A DNA stretch of 64,000 nt, taken from the NCBI RefSeq assembly GCF_014287585.1, contig NZ_JACOOJ010000017.1:36857-100856 (forward strand). The letters are read 5' to 3'. The notes under the pieces are model-generated. The model was not told the origin of the DNA, searched no databases, and was given only the letters and a program-made list of their open reading frames with translations. Both the position numbers and the translations under genes were made by a program. This stretch comes from Parabacteroides hominis. Its GTDB lineage: Bacteria; Bacteroidota; Bacteroidia; Bacteroidales; Tannerellaceae. This document shows, piece after piece, positions 9,048 to 16,526 of the stretch. How positions within the stretch are numbered: the first letter of the stretch is position 1; every line of letters starts with the position of its first letter.

Positions 9048-9632
9048 ATGCAGGAAAATGAAAGCAAAATAAAATGGAGCCGGTTCTTAGCCGGTGATAA
9101 TGAGGCTTACTGCTGGATATACAAAGTCTACATACAAATGCTGTTCCGTTACGGGCATCGCTTTACACCCGATACGGAGCTTATAAAAGATTGCATCCAG
9201 GATGTTTTTACCGGATTATACAAAAACAGGAAACAACTGGTCACACCCAAAAATATAAAAGTGTACCTGCTTGTCTCCCTCAAGAACAGCCTGATCAATG
9301 CGCTTTACCAGGAAGACCGCTACACGCCTTACGACCATGAAGCCGTTTCCTTTACCCTCGGACTGACGGTCGAAGAACAATATGTCACGGACGAACAGTA
9401 CACCAACCAGCAAAGGAAGATACGGGAAATCCTGAATGTACTGACTCCGCGCCAAAAGGAGATCATCTACTACCGCTATATCCAGGAACTTAGCTTCGAT
9501 GAAATCTGTATCATGATGGACATGAATTACCAGTCCGCACAAAACCTGATCCAGCGTTCCCTGAAGAAGATCCGCGACTTATACGGACCGGTGGAAGTAT
9601 TCCTCCTGCTCCTATCTATTTTCGCCCAGTAA
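9048..9632 (+). CDS. RNA polymerase ECF-type sigma factor (PUL regulator)
   Basis: The 194-residue product has region 2 (YRYIQ-like core preceded by LIKDCIQDVFTGLYKNR) in its first half and a region 4 helix-turn-helix near the C-terminus (LTPRQKEIIYYRYIQELSF, then NYQSAQNLIQRSLKKIR). It ends in a hydrophobic tail typical of Bacteroidetes ECF sigmas. fecR follows after 77 bp, then susC with an STN domain and susD, which is the standard trans-envelope regulatory cassette. It is also divergent from a second fecR-susCD operon that has no sigma gene of its own. Start chosen at ATG 9048 because the upstream TTG lies in the promoter. Confidence 0.93.
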   Translation: MQENESKIKWSRFLAGDNEAYCWIYKVYIQMLFRYGHRFTPDTELIKDCIQDVFTGLYKNRKQLVTPKNIKVYLLVSLKNSLINALYQEDRYTPYDHEAVSFTLGLTVEEQYVTDEQYTNQQRKIREILNVLTPRQKEIIYYRYIQELSFDEICIMMDMNYQSAQNLIQRSLKKIRDLYGPVEVFLLLLSIFAQ

Positions 9633-9646
9633 GAAAAATAAAAAAA

Positions 9647-9693
9647 TTCACTTCCGGTGAGTATAAAAAGGAAACAGCCTTGTCCTTTATATA
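9647..9693 (+). promoter_or_regulatory. Possible ECF-sigma promoter before fecR
   Basis: An A-rich run is followed by TTCACTTCCGGTGAGTATA, a short spacer, and CAGCCTTGTCCTTTATATAG directly upstream of the fecR ATG. Related elements precede the minus-strand fecR. An internal promoter here would let the sigma factor raise fecR-susCD expression after release. Confidence 0.4.
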
Positions 9694-9709
9694 GAATGTT
9701 TACCGGAAA

Positions 9710-10921
9710 ATGGATAAAAACTATATAACATACACCGCAGACCAACTGCTGAACGATGACTTTTTCATACAGTCGGAGTTGCACCCGACAGAAGAAAGCC
9801 GGGCTTTCTGGAGCGACCTTCAGACCAAGAATGCCGCATTGTCCGGGGAGATCGAAAATGCCCGTCTCTTCCTGCATACCATTAAAATAGATAGAGATTG
9901 TTCATCCTTGTCTGACAAGGATGAACATGCGTTATGGCAACGCATCGAATTAAAAAATAAAGAGGCGGAGAAAAGGGCGAAGCGCAAGCAATTCATCCGT
10001 CTCGCCATCAGCACGGCTGCTTCCCTCCTCTTGTTATCCGCAATCGGCTGGTATGCGACCCAGCGGCCGGAAGAAGCCGAAACAGACTATCTGGCAATCA
10101 TCCAAGCCAATCCGGCGCCGGACAGTACAAACGAGAAAGTGCAACTGGTCCTCTCCAACAACGAGAAACTGAACATCGACGGAAAGGAAACCCAACTCGA
10201 ATATAAAAAGGAAGGAAAGGTCAAGGTCAATTCGGAACAGGTCGACCTCAGCCCGAAAGACGACCCGGACCAGGAGCAGGTATTTAACCAGTTGATCGTA
10301 CCTGTCGGCCGGCGTTCGTCCATCACATTCGCCGACGGGACCCGGATTTGGGTAAACTCAGGTTCGAAAATCGTGTACCCGGTTAAATTCGCAAAAGAGA
10401 AAAGGGAGATATTCGTAGAAGGAGAAATATACCTGCACGTCAGCCGGGACGAACAAAAACCTTTCATCGTCAAAACGCATCAGATGGATATAAAGGTGTT
10501 GGGGACGCAATTCAACGTCACGGCCTATGAAAACGAGGCGGATATGCGGGTGGTCCTGGTCAGCGGAAAGGTTGAAGTAAACCTCGACAAATGCAAAAAC
10601 GTCCTGGCTCCTAACCAGATGTTCTTTTACGACAGCGAAATACATAAAGGGAAAATCACCACGGTCGATACCGACGATTACGTGGCCTGGAAAGACGGAT
10701 ATTACCAGTTCCACCAGCAACCGCTCAAAGATATCGTGAAAAAACTATCCCGTTATTACGGAGTCCGCATCTATTGCGAAAGACCGGCCGACAAGTTGAC
10801 TTGCAGCGGCAAACTGGACCTGAAAGAGAGTCTGGACGAAGTGATGAAGGCCTTGATGAAGGCAGCCCCGATCCAAATAGAAAACAAATATGAGAGTGTA
10901 GAAATAAAAGTCAAACATTAA
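9710..10921 (+). CDS. FecR-family anti-sigma factor
   Basis: The product has 403 residues, longer than the other FecR because of an extended N-terminal cytoplasmic region (about residues 1-92). One membrane helix lies at about 95-115 (FIRLAISTAASLLLLSAIGW). The periplasmic part has the FecR domain (VPVGRRSSITFADGTRIWVN, VEGEIYLHVSRDEQKPFIV, VLGTQFNVTAYE) and C-terminal DUF4974 (YYQFHQQPLKDIVKKLSRYY). It sits between the ECF sigma gene and an STN-bearing susC on the same strand, so it should hold the sigma factor until the receptor signals. Confidence 0.93.
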   Translation: MDKNYITYTADQLLNDDFFIQSELHPTEESRAFWSDLQTKNAALSGEIENARLFLHTIKIDRDCSSLSDKDEHALWQRIELKNKEAEKRAKRKQFIRLAISTAASLLLLSAIGWYATQRPEEAETDYLAIIQANPAPDSTNEKVQLVLSNNEKLNIDGKETQLEYKKEGKVKVNSEQVDLSPKDDPDQEQVFNQLIVPVGRRSSITFADGTRIWVNSGSKIVYPVKFAKEKREIFVEGEIYLHVSRDEQKPFIVKTHQMDIKVLGTQFNVTAYENEADMRVVLVSGKVEVNLDKCKNVLAPNQMFFYDSEIHKGKITTVDTDDYVAWKDGYYQFHQQPLKDIVKKLSRYYGVRIYCERPADKLTCSGKLDLKESLDEVMKALMKAAPIQIENKYESVEIKVKH

Positions 10922-11036
10922 AAACAGTACAGCATGGGTCCTTAAATCGTAACAGCACAGGAAGAGAGCGCAACTCCTTCCCGTATAAAGATGAGAAGTA
11001 TAAAAATCTTTACCAACTTAAATCATTACAAACAAG

Positions 11037-14000
11037 ATGAAAAATAACACAAGGTTTAGTATTTGCCTGCTTTTTTTATGGATGAGTATGAGTTTCTGCC
11101 TGGCAGCGGAGACATACTCGCAGGAAACATTTTTCACCATCGAATCGAACAACCTCACGGTGAAAGAAGTATTTAATAAAATCGAGAAAGAGAGTGAGTA
11201 CATCTTCTTCTACCTGGATAACTCGGTAGACCTGAACCGGAAAGTATCCGTCAAGGCAGAAAAAGAACAGGTAAGCAAGATTCTCGATCAGATATTTGAA
11301 GGAACCGACACGCATTATTACATCTCCGACCGGCAGATCATCATCTCGAAAGACGAAAAAGCCGCTCCGATCCGCCTGCAACAAAAAGGGCAAAGCATTA
11401 CCGGTGTCGTGAAAGACGCTACCGGCGAACCGGTCATTGGCGCCAATATCGTAGAAAAAGGGACGACCAACGGTACGATTACCGACATGAACGGCCGGTT
11501 CACCCTCACAGTCAATCCGAAAGCAGTGCTACAGATTTCTTATATCGGCTTCAACACGCTGGATATGCCGGTAGGAAACAAATCGTCACTGACTATCAGA
11601 CTGACAGAAGACACGAAAGCATTGGACGAAGTAGTTGTCGTAGGTTATGGCGTCATGAGAAAAAGCGACCTGACGGGTTCCGTCGGTTCCGTTAAGTCGG
11701 ACGTGATCCAGAAACAAGCGATTTCATCTTTCGACCAGGGCTTGCAAGGCAAGGTGGCGGGCGTACAGGTTATGGCAACGTCCGGTTCTCCGGGCGGTGT
11801 TGTCGATATCCGTATCCGCGGCGGCAACTCACTGACTTCGGGTAACCAGCCTTTGTATGTAATCGACGGCTATCCGGTTACGGCTGGAGGTTCGGCCGGT
11901 GGTTCCGGCGCCGGACAAAACCCGCTGGCGACTTTGAACCCTGGCGACATCGAAAGCATGGAAATCCTGAAAGACGCTTCTGCTACTTCTATCTACGGTT
12001 CGCGTGGCGCCAATGGCGTTATCTTGATCACGACCAAGAGAGGAAAACAGGGAAAGACGACGGTCACTTATGACGGTTATGCCGGTTTCCAGCATGTAGC
12101 CAAGAAATTAGATATGATGAACGCTACCGAATGGGCTGAAATGGCAAACGAAGGCGCCACGACAGACGGCCGCCCCATCTATTATCCGAGCGCATCGCCT
12201 AACCCGCTATATCCGGCAGTCGACCAGTTGGGAGAAGGGACGAACTACCAGGACCTGATTTTCCGTTCAGCTCCAATCCATAGCCATAATGTTTCGGTAA
12301 ACGGTGGTAGCGAGAACACGAAGTTCTCGGTTGTCGCCAGCTATTTCGCACAGGACGGTGTTGTAAAGAACCAGGATTTCAACCGTGTGTCTTTGCGTAA
12401 TAACATCGACACCAAGATATCCAAAATCGTAGATTTGTCTACCAGCTTTACGATCAGCCGCGTATTTGCCAATATCGGACGTGAGAACGGCGACGGTGGC
12501 GGCAATACGTCCGTTATCAATGCTGCTTTGGTATTACCGCCAACAGTTCCGGTTCGTCATCCTGAGACAGGCGACTTTGTCCGCATGAATTATCTGTCCG
12601 GATCATCTGCCGTTCCGAACCCCGTACCGTATGTCGAATATCTTCAGGATAAAGGTACAATCGACCGCGTACTGGCTTCTGCCGACCTGACGTTCCATAT
12701 CATCGACGGTTTGACGCTGAAAGTAAGCGGCGGAGCCGATATGTCGAGCGCCCTGCGCGAAGTGTACGAACCGAAAGAGACGAACACCGGCTACAATGCG
12801 AACGGTATCGCACAGCAACAGAACCGCCGCAGCAGTTCTTACTCAAACGAAAATATCCTGACTTACATCAAGAAGTTCGGTGTGCACTCGCTGAACGTAA
12901 TGGTCGGTTCTTCCCTGCTGTACGAAGAAAACAAGACCAGTTCCATGACGGCCCGCGACTTCATCAGCGACGTATACGGATATAACAATCTGGATGCCGG
13001 CGCACAATGGGACAAACCGAATACAGGAAGAAGCAAAAGCACTTTGTTATCCGGTTTCGGACGTATCAACTATGTCTTGATGGACAAATATCTTTTCACC
13101 GTAACGGGACGTGCCGACGGTAGTTCCAAGTTCGGGACGAACAACAAATGGGCGTTCTTCCCTTCATTTGCCGCCGCTTGGCGCATCAACCAGGAAAAGT
13201 TCATGAAAGATATCGACTGGATCAGCAACCTGAAGATCAGAGGCAGCTGGGGTGTAACCGGTAACCAGAATATCTCAAGCTATTCGTCACAGGAAAAGAT
13301 GAACACGTATGTATATCCGATCGGGGGCGTGACCAGTGTAGGTATCGGTGCAGGCAATATGCCGAACCCGGATCTGAAATGGGAAACGACAGCTATCACA
13401 GACATCGGACTTGACTTCGGCGTGCTCAACAACCGCATCAACTTCACAGCCGACTATTATTACAAGAAGACGACCGACTTGTTGTGGAACATCTCCGTTC
13501 CGCTGACAACCGGTTTCGGCACGGTATTGAAAAACATCGGTAGCTTGGAGAATAAAGGGCTTGAACTCAGTGTCTCTGCCGATGTGCTGACCGGACAGTT
13601 CAAATGGAACACCATGATCAACTGGTCTACCAACAAGAACAAGGTACTGGAAATTCCGGGTTACATCCCGACCCAGCAGGGTACGATCTCCGGACACCTG
13701 AAAGTAAACGGCAGCTGGCTCGAACCGGGCTTACCTGTCGGCGTATGGAATTTGCTGAAAACAAACGGCGTGATGCGTACGGAAAAGGAATGGCAAGACG
13801 CTGCACGTGTTGCAGACTCCAACTTCGACAAGATAGGGGATATGAGTTTTGTTGACAAGAATGGAGACGGCAAGATCAGTTTCGGAGAAGACCGCCAGAT
13901 CGTAGGCGACCCGAACCCGGATTTCATCTTCGGCTGGACCAATAATTTCTCTTATAAGAATTTCGACTTGTCTATTTATATCAATGGTTCTGTCGGTAAT

Positions 14001-14402
14001 GATATATATAATGTATTACGTGCCGAGACGAATATCGTCAGTACTTGGGGTAACCAACGTGCAGAAGTGATGGACCGCTGGACGGCCAACAATCCGAACG
14101 GCAAATACCCGCGTGCACACGTGCTGGTGAACCAGAATATGTTACAGTCCGACTTCCTGATCGAAGACGGTTCTTTCCTGCGCGTACAAAACGTGACGTT
14201 AGGCTACACATTCCCGAAAGTTTCATTCCTCAGGTCACTACGCATTTACGCTACGGCACAGAACCTGTTGACGATCACCGGATACTCCGGTTTCAACCCG
14301 GAAGTGAACAGCCAGGGACAAAGCAATCTCCAGATGGGTGTGGATTATAACGCCTATCCGACTGCCCGCTCTTTCATTTTTGGTGTAAACATTGGTTTTT
14401 AA
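11037..14402 (+). CDS. SusC/RagA-family TonB-dependent receptor with STN domain
   Basis: The 1121-residue product has a signal peptide (MKNNTRFSICLLFLWMSMSF). An STN domain covers about residues 35-105 (LTVKEVFNKIEKESEYIFFY), followed by a carboxypeptidase-like domain (ITGVVKDATGEPVIGANIV), plug (DEVVVVGYGVMRKSDLTGS, IRGGNSLTSGNQPLYVIDG, SIYGSRGANGVILITTKRG) and barrel ending FIFGVNIGF. It is the signalling importer of the plus-strand sigma-fecR unit. susD starts 20 bp after its stop. The 115-bp gap to fecR holds nothing I recognise beyond weak hairpins. Confidence 0.96.
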   Translation: MKNNTRFSICLLFLWMSMSFCLAAETYSQETFFTIESNNLTVKEVFNKIEKESEYIFFYLDNSVDLNRKVSVKAEKEQVSKILDQIFEGTDTHYYISDRQIIISKDEKAAPIRLQQKGQSITGVVKDATGEPVIGANIVEKGTTNGTITDMNGRFTLTVNPKAVLQISYIGFNTLDMPVGNKSSLTIRLTEDTKALDEVVVVGYGVMRKSDLTGSVGSVKSDVIQKQAISSFDQGLQGKVAGVQVMATSGSPGGVVDIRIRGGNSLTSGNQPLYVIDGYPVTAGGSAGGSGAGQNPLATLNPGDIESMEILKDASATSIYGSRGANGVILITTKRGKQGKTTVTYDGYAGFQHVAKKLDMMNATEWAEMANEGATTDGRPIYYPSASPNPLYPAVDQLGEGTNYQDLIFRSAPIHSHNVSVNGGSENTKFSVVASYFAQDGVVKNQDFNRVSLRNNIDTKISKIVDLSTSFTISRVFANIGRENGDGGGNTSVINAALVLPPTVPVRHPETGDFVRMNYLSGSSAVPNPVPYVEYLQDKGTIDRVLASADLTFHIIDGLTLKVSGGADMSSALREVYEPKETNTGYNANGIAQQQNRRSSSYSNENILTYIKKFGVHSLNVMVGSSLLYEENKTSSMTARDFISDVYGYNNLDAGAQWDKPNTGRSKSTLLSGFGRINYVLMDKYLFTVTGRADGSSKFGTNNKWAFFPSFAAAWRINQEKFMKDIDWISNLKIRGSWGVTGNQNISSYSSQEKMNTYVYPIGGVTSVGIGAGNMPNPDLKWETTAITDIGLDFGVLNNRINFTADYYYKKTTDLLWNISVPLTTGFGTVLKNIGSLENKGLELSVSADVLTGQFKWNTMINWSTNKNKVLEIPGYIPTQQGTISGHLKVNGSWLEPGLPVGVWNLLKTNGVMRTEKEWQDAARVADSNFDKIGDMSFVDKNGDGKISFGEDRQIVGDPNPDFIFGWTNNFSYKNFDLSIYINGSVGNDIYNVLRAETNIVSTWGNQRAEVMDRWTANNPNGKYPRAHVLVNQNMLQSDFLIEDGSFLRVQNVTLGYTFPKVSFLRSLRIYATAQNLLTITGYSGFNPEVNSQGQSNLQMGVDYNAYPTARSFIFGVNIGF

Positions 14403-14422
14403 TCATTTAAAACGAACAGAAT

Positions 14423-15895
14423 ATGAAACTATATAAATATATAATCGGATTAGCATTACTGGTGTCCTCTTCCTCTTGTGATTTCCTGGATGAAGAAGCG
14501 TACGAGTTTATCACACCCGACAACTTCTATAAAACGGAAGCTGATGCAAATGCTGCGCTGACAGCTGTTTACAATACATTCAACGACGACAAGGGTTTCA
14601 GGCGTTATATCTGGATGGGAGCCGATTTTCCGGGCGAAGCGGCTTATGCCAATGCCAGCGCTCCTTCACGTGTGGAGATGGATAATCTGACCTGGACGCC
14701 GACAACGGACTTCTGCAAGAATATCTGGCAGATATCCTATTCCACTATCCGCCGTGCGAATAACTTGTTGCTGAACATCGACAAGATCACGTTCAAGTCT
14801 GAAGATACGAAGAAACAGATCATTGGACAGACGAAGTTCCTTCGCGCACTCTACTATTTCACGCTGATACGTTTCTACGACCATGTTGTCGTAATACGGG
14901 AAACAGATAATCTGAATGAAGAGACCCCATCCAATCAGGGTACGGACGATGCTGCCTGGACGTTGATAGAAGAAGATCTGCAATATGCTGAATCCGTATT
15001 GCCTATTAAGTGGGGAGATTCGGATGCCGGACGTGCTACAAAAGGGGCTGCAATGGCCATGCTGACAAAAGTTTATCTGACACAAGCCGGTTGGCCTTGG
15101 AACAAAGCCGGCTTCTGGGAAAAAGCGGCATCCAAAGCGACTGAAATCATCAATAACGAAGGAGCTTTCGGTTACGGGCTGGAAGATAACTTCAGACGTA
15201 TTTTCGATGTTACCAACGAACATGGCAAAGAGTATATTTTCGACGTGGAATATCAGACCAATATCAACGGCCAGGACATTCCGGCTTTGTCAGGTATGCG
15301 CGGTTACAATATCAAGAAAACGGACGGATGGTCTTCTTTCATTTCCACTCCTGAATTCTACAAAACGTACGAAGTCGGCGACAAACGTTTATCGACAACT
15401 TTTGTAACAGAGTTTACCGATATGAATACCGGAAAACAGTATGTTTACGATCCGGACAACGTAATGGAACCGTCTTTCCCGCTTTGCCATTTCGCTAAAT
15501 ATCTGGACCCGAACGATAATCAGTCTACGAAGGCCGGCGACTACGGTTGCAACTGGAAGATTGTGCGCTATGCAGATGTCCTGATGATGCAGTCCGAAGC
15601 CTATTGCGAGATGAACCGGGTAGGTGATGCACTGGCAGGTATCAACCGGGTACGGGCAAGGGCCGGGCTCGATCCGATCCCGGCTTCCATCTCACAGGCC
15701 GATTTACGCAAAGCAATCATACAGGAACGCGTTTGGGAGTTTGCAGCCGAAGGACACTCTTTGTTCGACATGAAACGGCAGCATTGCATGGCAGAACGTT
15801 TGGGCAGAACAGTGGATGATAAATATTATTCATTACCTTTGCCTCAAGACGAAACGGACAAGAATCCGAATCTGAAACAGCATCCGCTGTGGTAA
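14423..15895 (+). CDS. SusD/RagB-family surface glycan-binding lipoprotein
   Basis: The 490-residue product has a short lipoprotein signal (MKLYKYIIGLALLVSSSSC, lipidated Cys about residue 19). The SusD core follows: DFLDEEAYEFITPDNFYKTE, QTKFLRALYYFTLIRFYD, GAAMAMLTKVYLTQAGW. The C-terminal RagB/SusD region (IVRYADVLMMQSEAYCEMN, RVWEFAAEGHSLFDMKR) is complete. It pairs with the susC immediately upstream (20-bp gap) to make an outer-membrane glycan capture and import complex. The GH2 gene beyond the repeat-rich gap may belong to the same locus. Confidence 0.95.
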   Translation: MKLYKYIIGLALLVSSSSCDFLDEEAYEFITPDNFYKTEADANAALTAVYNTFNDDKGFRRYIWMGADFPGEAAYANASAPSRVEMDNLTWTPTTDFCKNIWQISYSTIRRANNLLLNIDKITFKSEDTKKQIIGQTKFLRALYYFTLIRFYDHVVVIRETDNLNEETPSNQGTDDAAWTLIEEDLQYAESVLPIKWGDSDAGRATKGAAMAMLTKVYLTQAGWPWNKAGFWEKAASKATEIINNEGAFGYGLEDNFRRIFDVTNEHGKEYIFDVEYQTNINGQDIPALSGMRGYNIKKTDGWSSFISTPEFYKTYEVGDKRLSTTFVTEFTDMNTGKQYVYDPDNVMEPSFPLCHFAKYLDPNDNQSTKAGDYGCNWKIVRYADVLMMQSEAYCEMNRVGDALAGINRVRARAGLDPIPASISQADLRKAIIQERVWEFAAEGHSLFDMKRQHCMAERLGRTVDDKYYSLPLPQDETDKNPNLKQHPLW

Positions 15896-15996
15896 TTCGA
15901 TAAATGATGATTTACCGGAGTGTTTATAGCGACAATGTCTTAGGGCTATGTCCTGTCGGGCAACCCTAAGACAAGGCTTTCCTCATGCCGCTGGTT

Positions 15997-16168
15997 CTCT
16001 TTTGCCGTCTGCTTCAGCAGACGGATAGATGATTGTCCCGGCTTTGCCGGTTCCTCTGTGGGTTTTAACCCCTTTTAATATAATAGATGAAAGGGGCTAA
16101 AGCCCACAGAGGAAGAGGCTTTGCCTCCATATCTTTTAAACCGTCTGCTTCAGCAGACGGCAAAAGAG
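15997..16168. repeat. Nested palindromic element (two inverted copies of the dispersed repeat)
   Basis: CTCTTTTG plus the hairpin CCGTCTGCT-TC-AGCAGACGG (16005-16024) is mirrored by the same hairpin (16141-16160) plus CAAAAGAG. Between them lie a second imperfect inverted repeat (16053-16076 with 16090-16112, core CCTCTGTGGG and CCCACAGAGG) and small hairpins such as GAGGC-TTT-GCCTC. The whole 172-bp unit can fold on itself at two scales. Its right half is nearly repeated, in reverse orientation, at 47897-47985. It lies just after susD, so it could also end transcription there. Confidence 0.75.
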
Positions 16169-16191
16169 AGACTGATGGGGCTTTGAGGATT

Positions 16192-16289
16192 GCCGATACC
16201 GCCGGTTCTTCTGCGGCCCCGTGTCAAGCACGGGGACAAGCCTGTTCCCGCACTTGATGCGGGATCGCAAAGAAACAGGCGGTATCGGC
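16192..16289. repeat. GC-rich palindromic repeat cluster
   Basis: A perfect 12-bp inverted repeat, GCCGATACCGCC (16192-16203) and GGCGGTATCGGC (16278-16289), encloses two shorter palindromes: CCCCGTG-TCAAG-CACGGGG (16217-16235) and CCCGCA-CTTGA-TGCGGG (16247-16263). The second belongs to the CCCGCG-type repeat also seen at 44798-44895. No credible protein is encoded; short open frames here are repeat artefacts. Confidence 0.65.
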
Positions 16290-16441
16290 CATCCCAAGAG
16301 AAAGGTCTAAGCGGACGGGCGTCAAGCGAAGGGCGAAGACGAAGCGTCCGGAGCCTGCGCTGTCCCAAGCGAAGCGAGTTTCGCAGGCGACAGCGGAGTC
16401 TTTGCCCGGAGTAGACCGGACGGTTAAGCCTTGATCCTTTG

Positions 16442-16469
16442 GTTACTTTTGGATCAAGCCAAAAGTAAC
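16442..16469. repeat. Hairpin repeat upstream of GH2
   Basis: GTTACTTTTGG and CCAAAAGTAAC form a perfect 11-bp stem around ATCAAG. The sequence from 16290 to 16441 is GC-rich and contains another inverted pair, GCCTGCG and CGCAGGC, with no convincing coding potential. It completes the 630-bp gap between susD and GH2, which appears to be a stack of dispersed repeats. Confidence 0.55.
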
Positions 16470-16526
16470 AGATAAATCAGCATTTACAATCCTTATTTAT
16501 CAAGAAAACCTTTTAATTCTTACTAT

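Noticed and set aside
10922..11036. Second antisense RNA opposite susC 11037
   Set aside because: Only weak hairpins without a T-run and no exact -7 box were found on the minus strand.
16150..16414. Short open frames on both strands
   Set aside because: They fall entirely within palindromic repeats and have no protein-like features.
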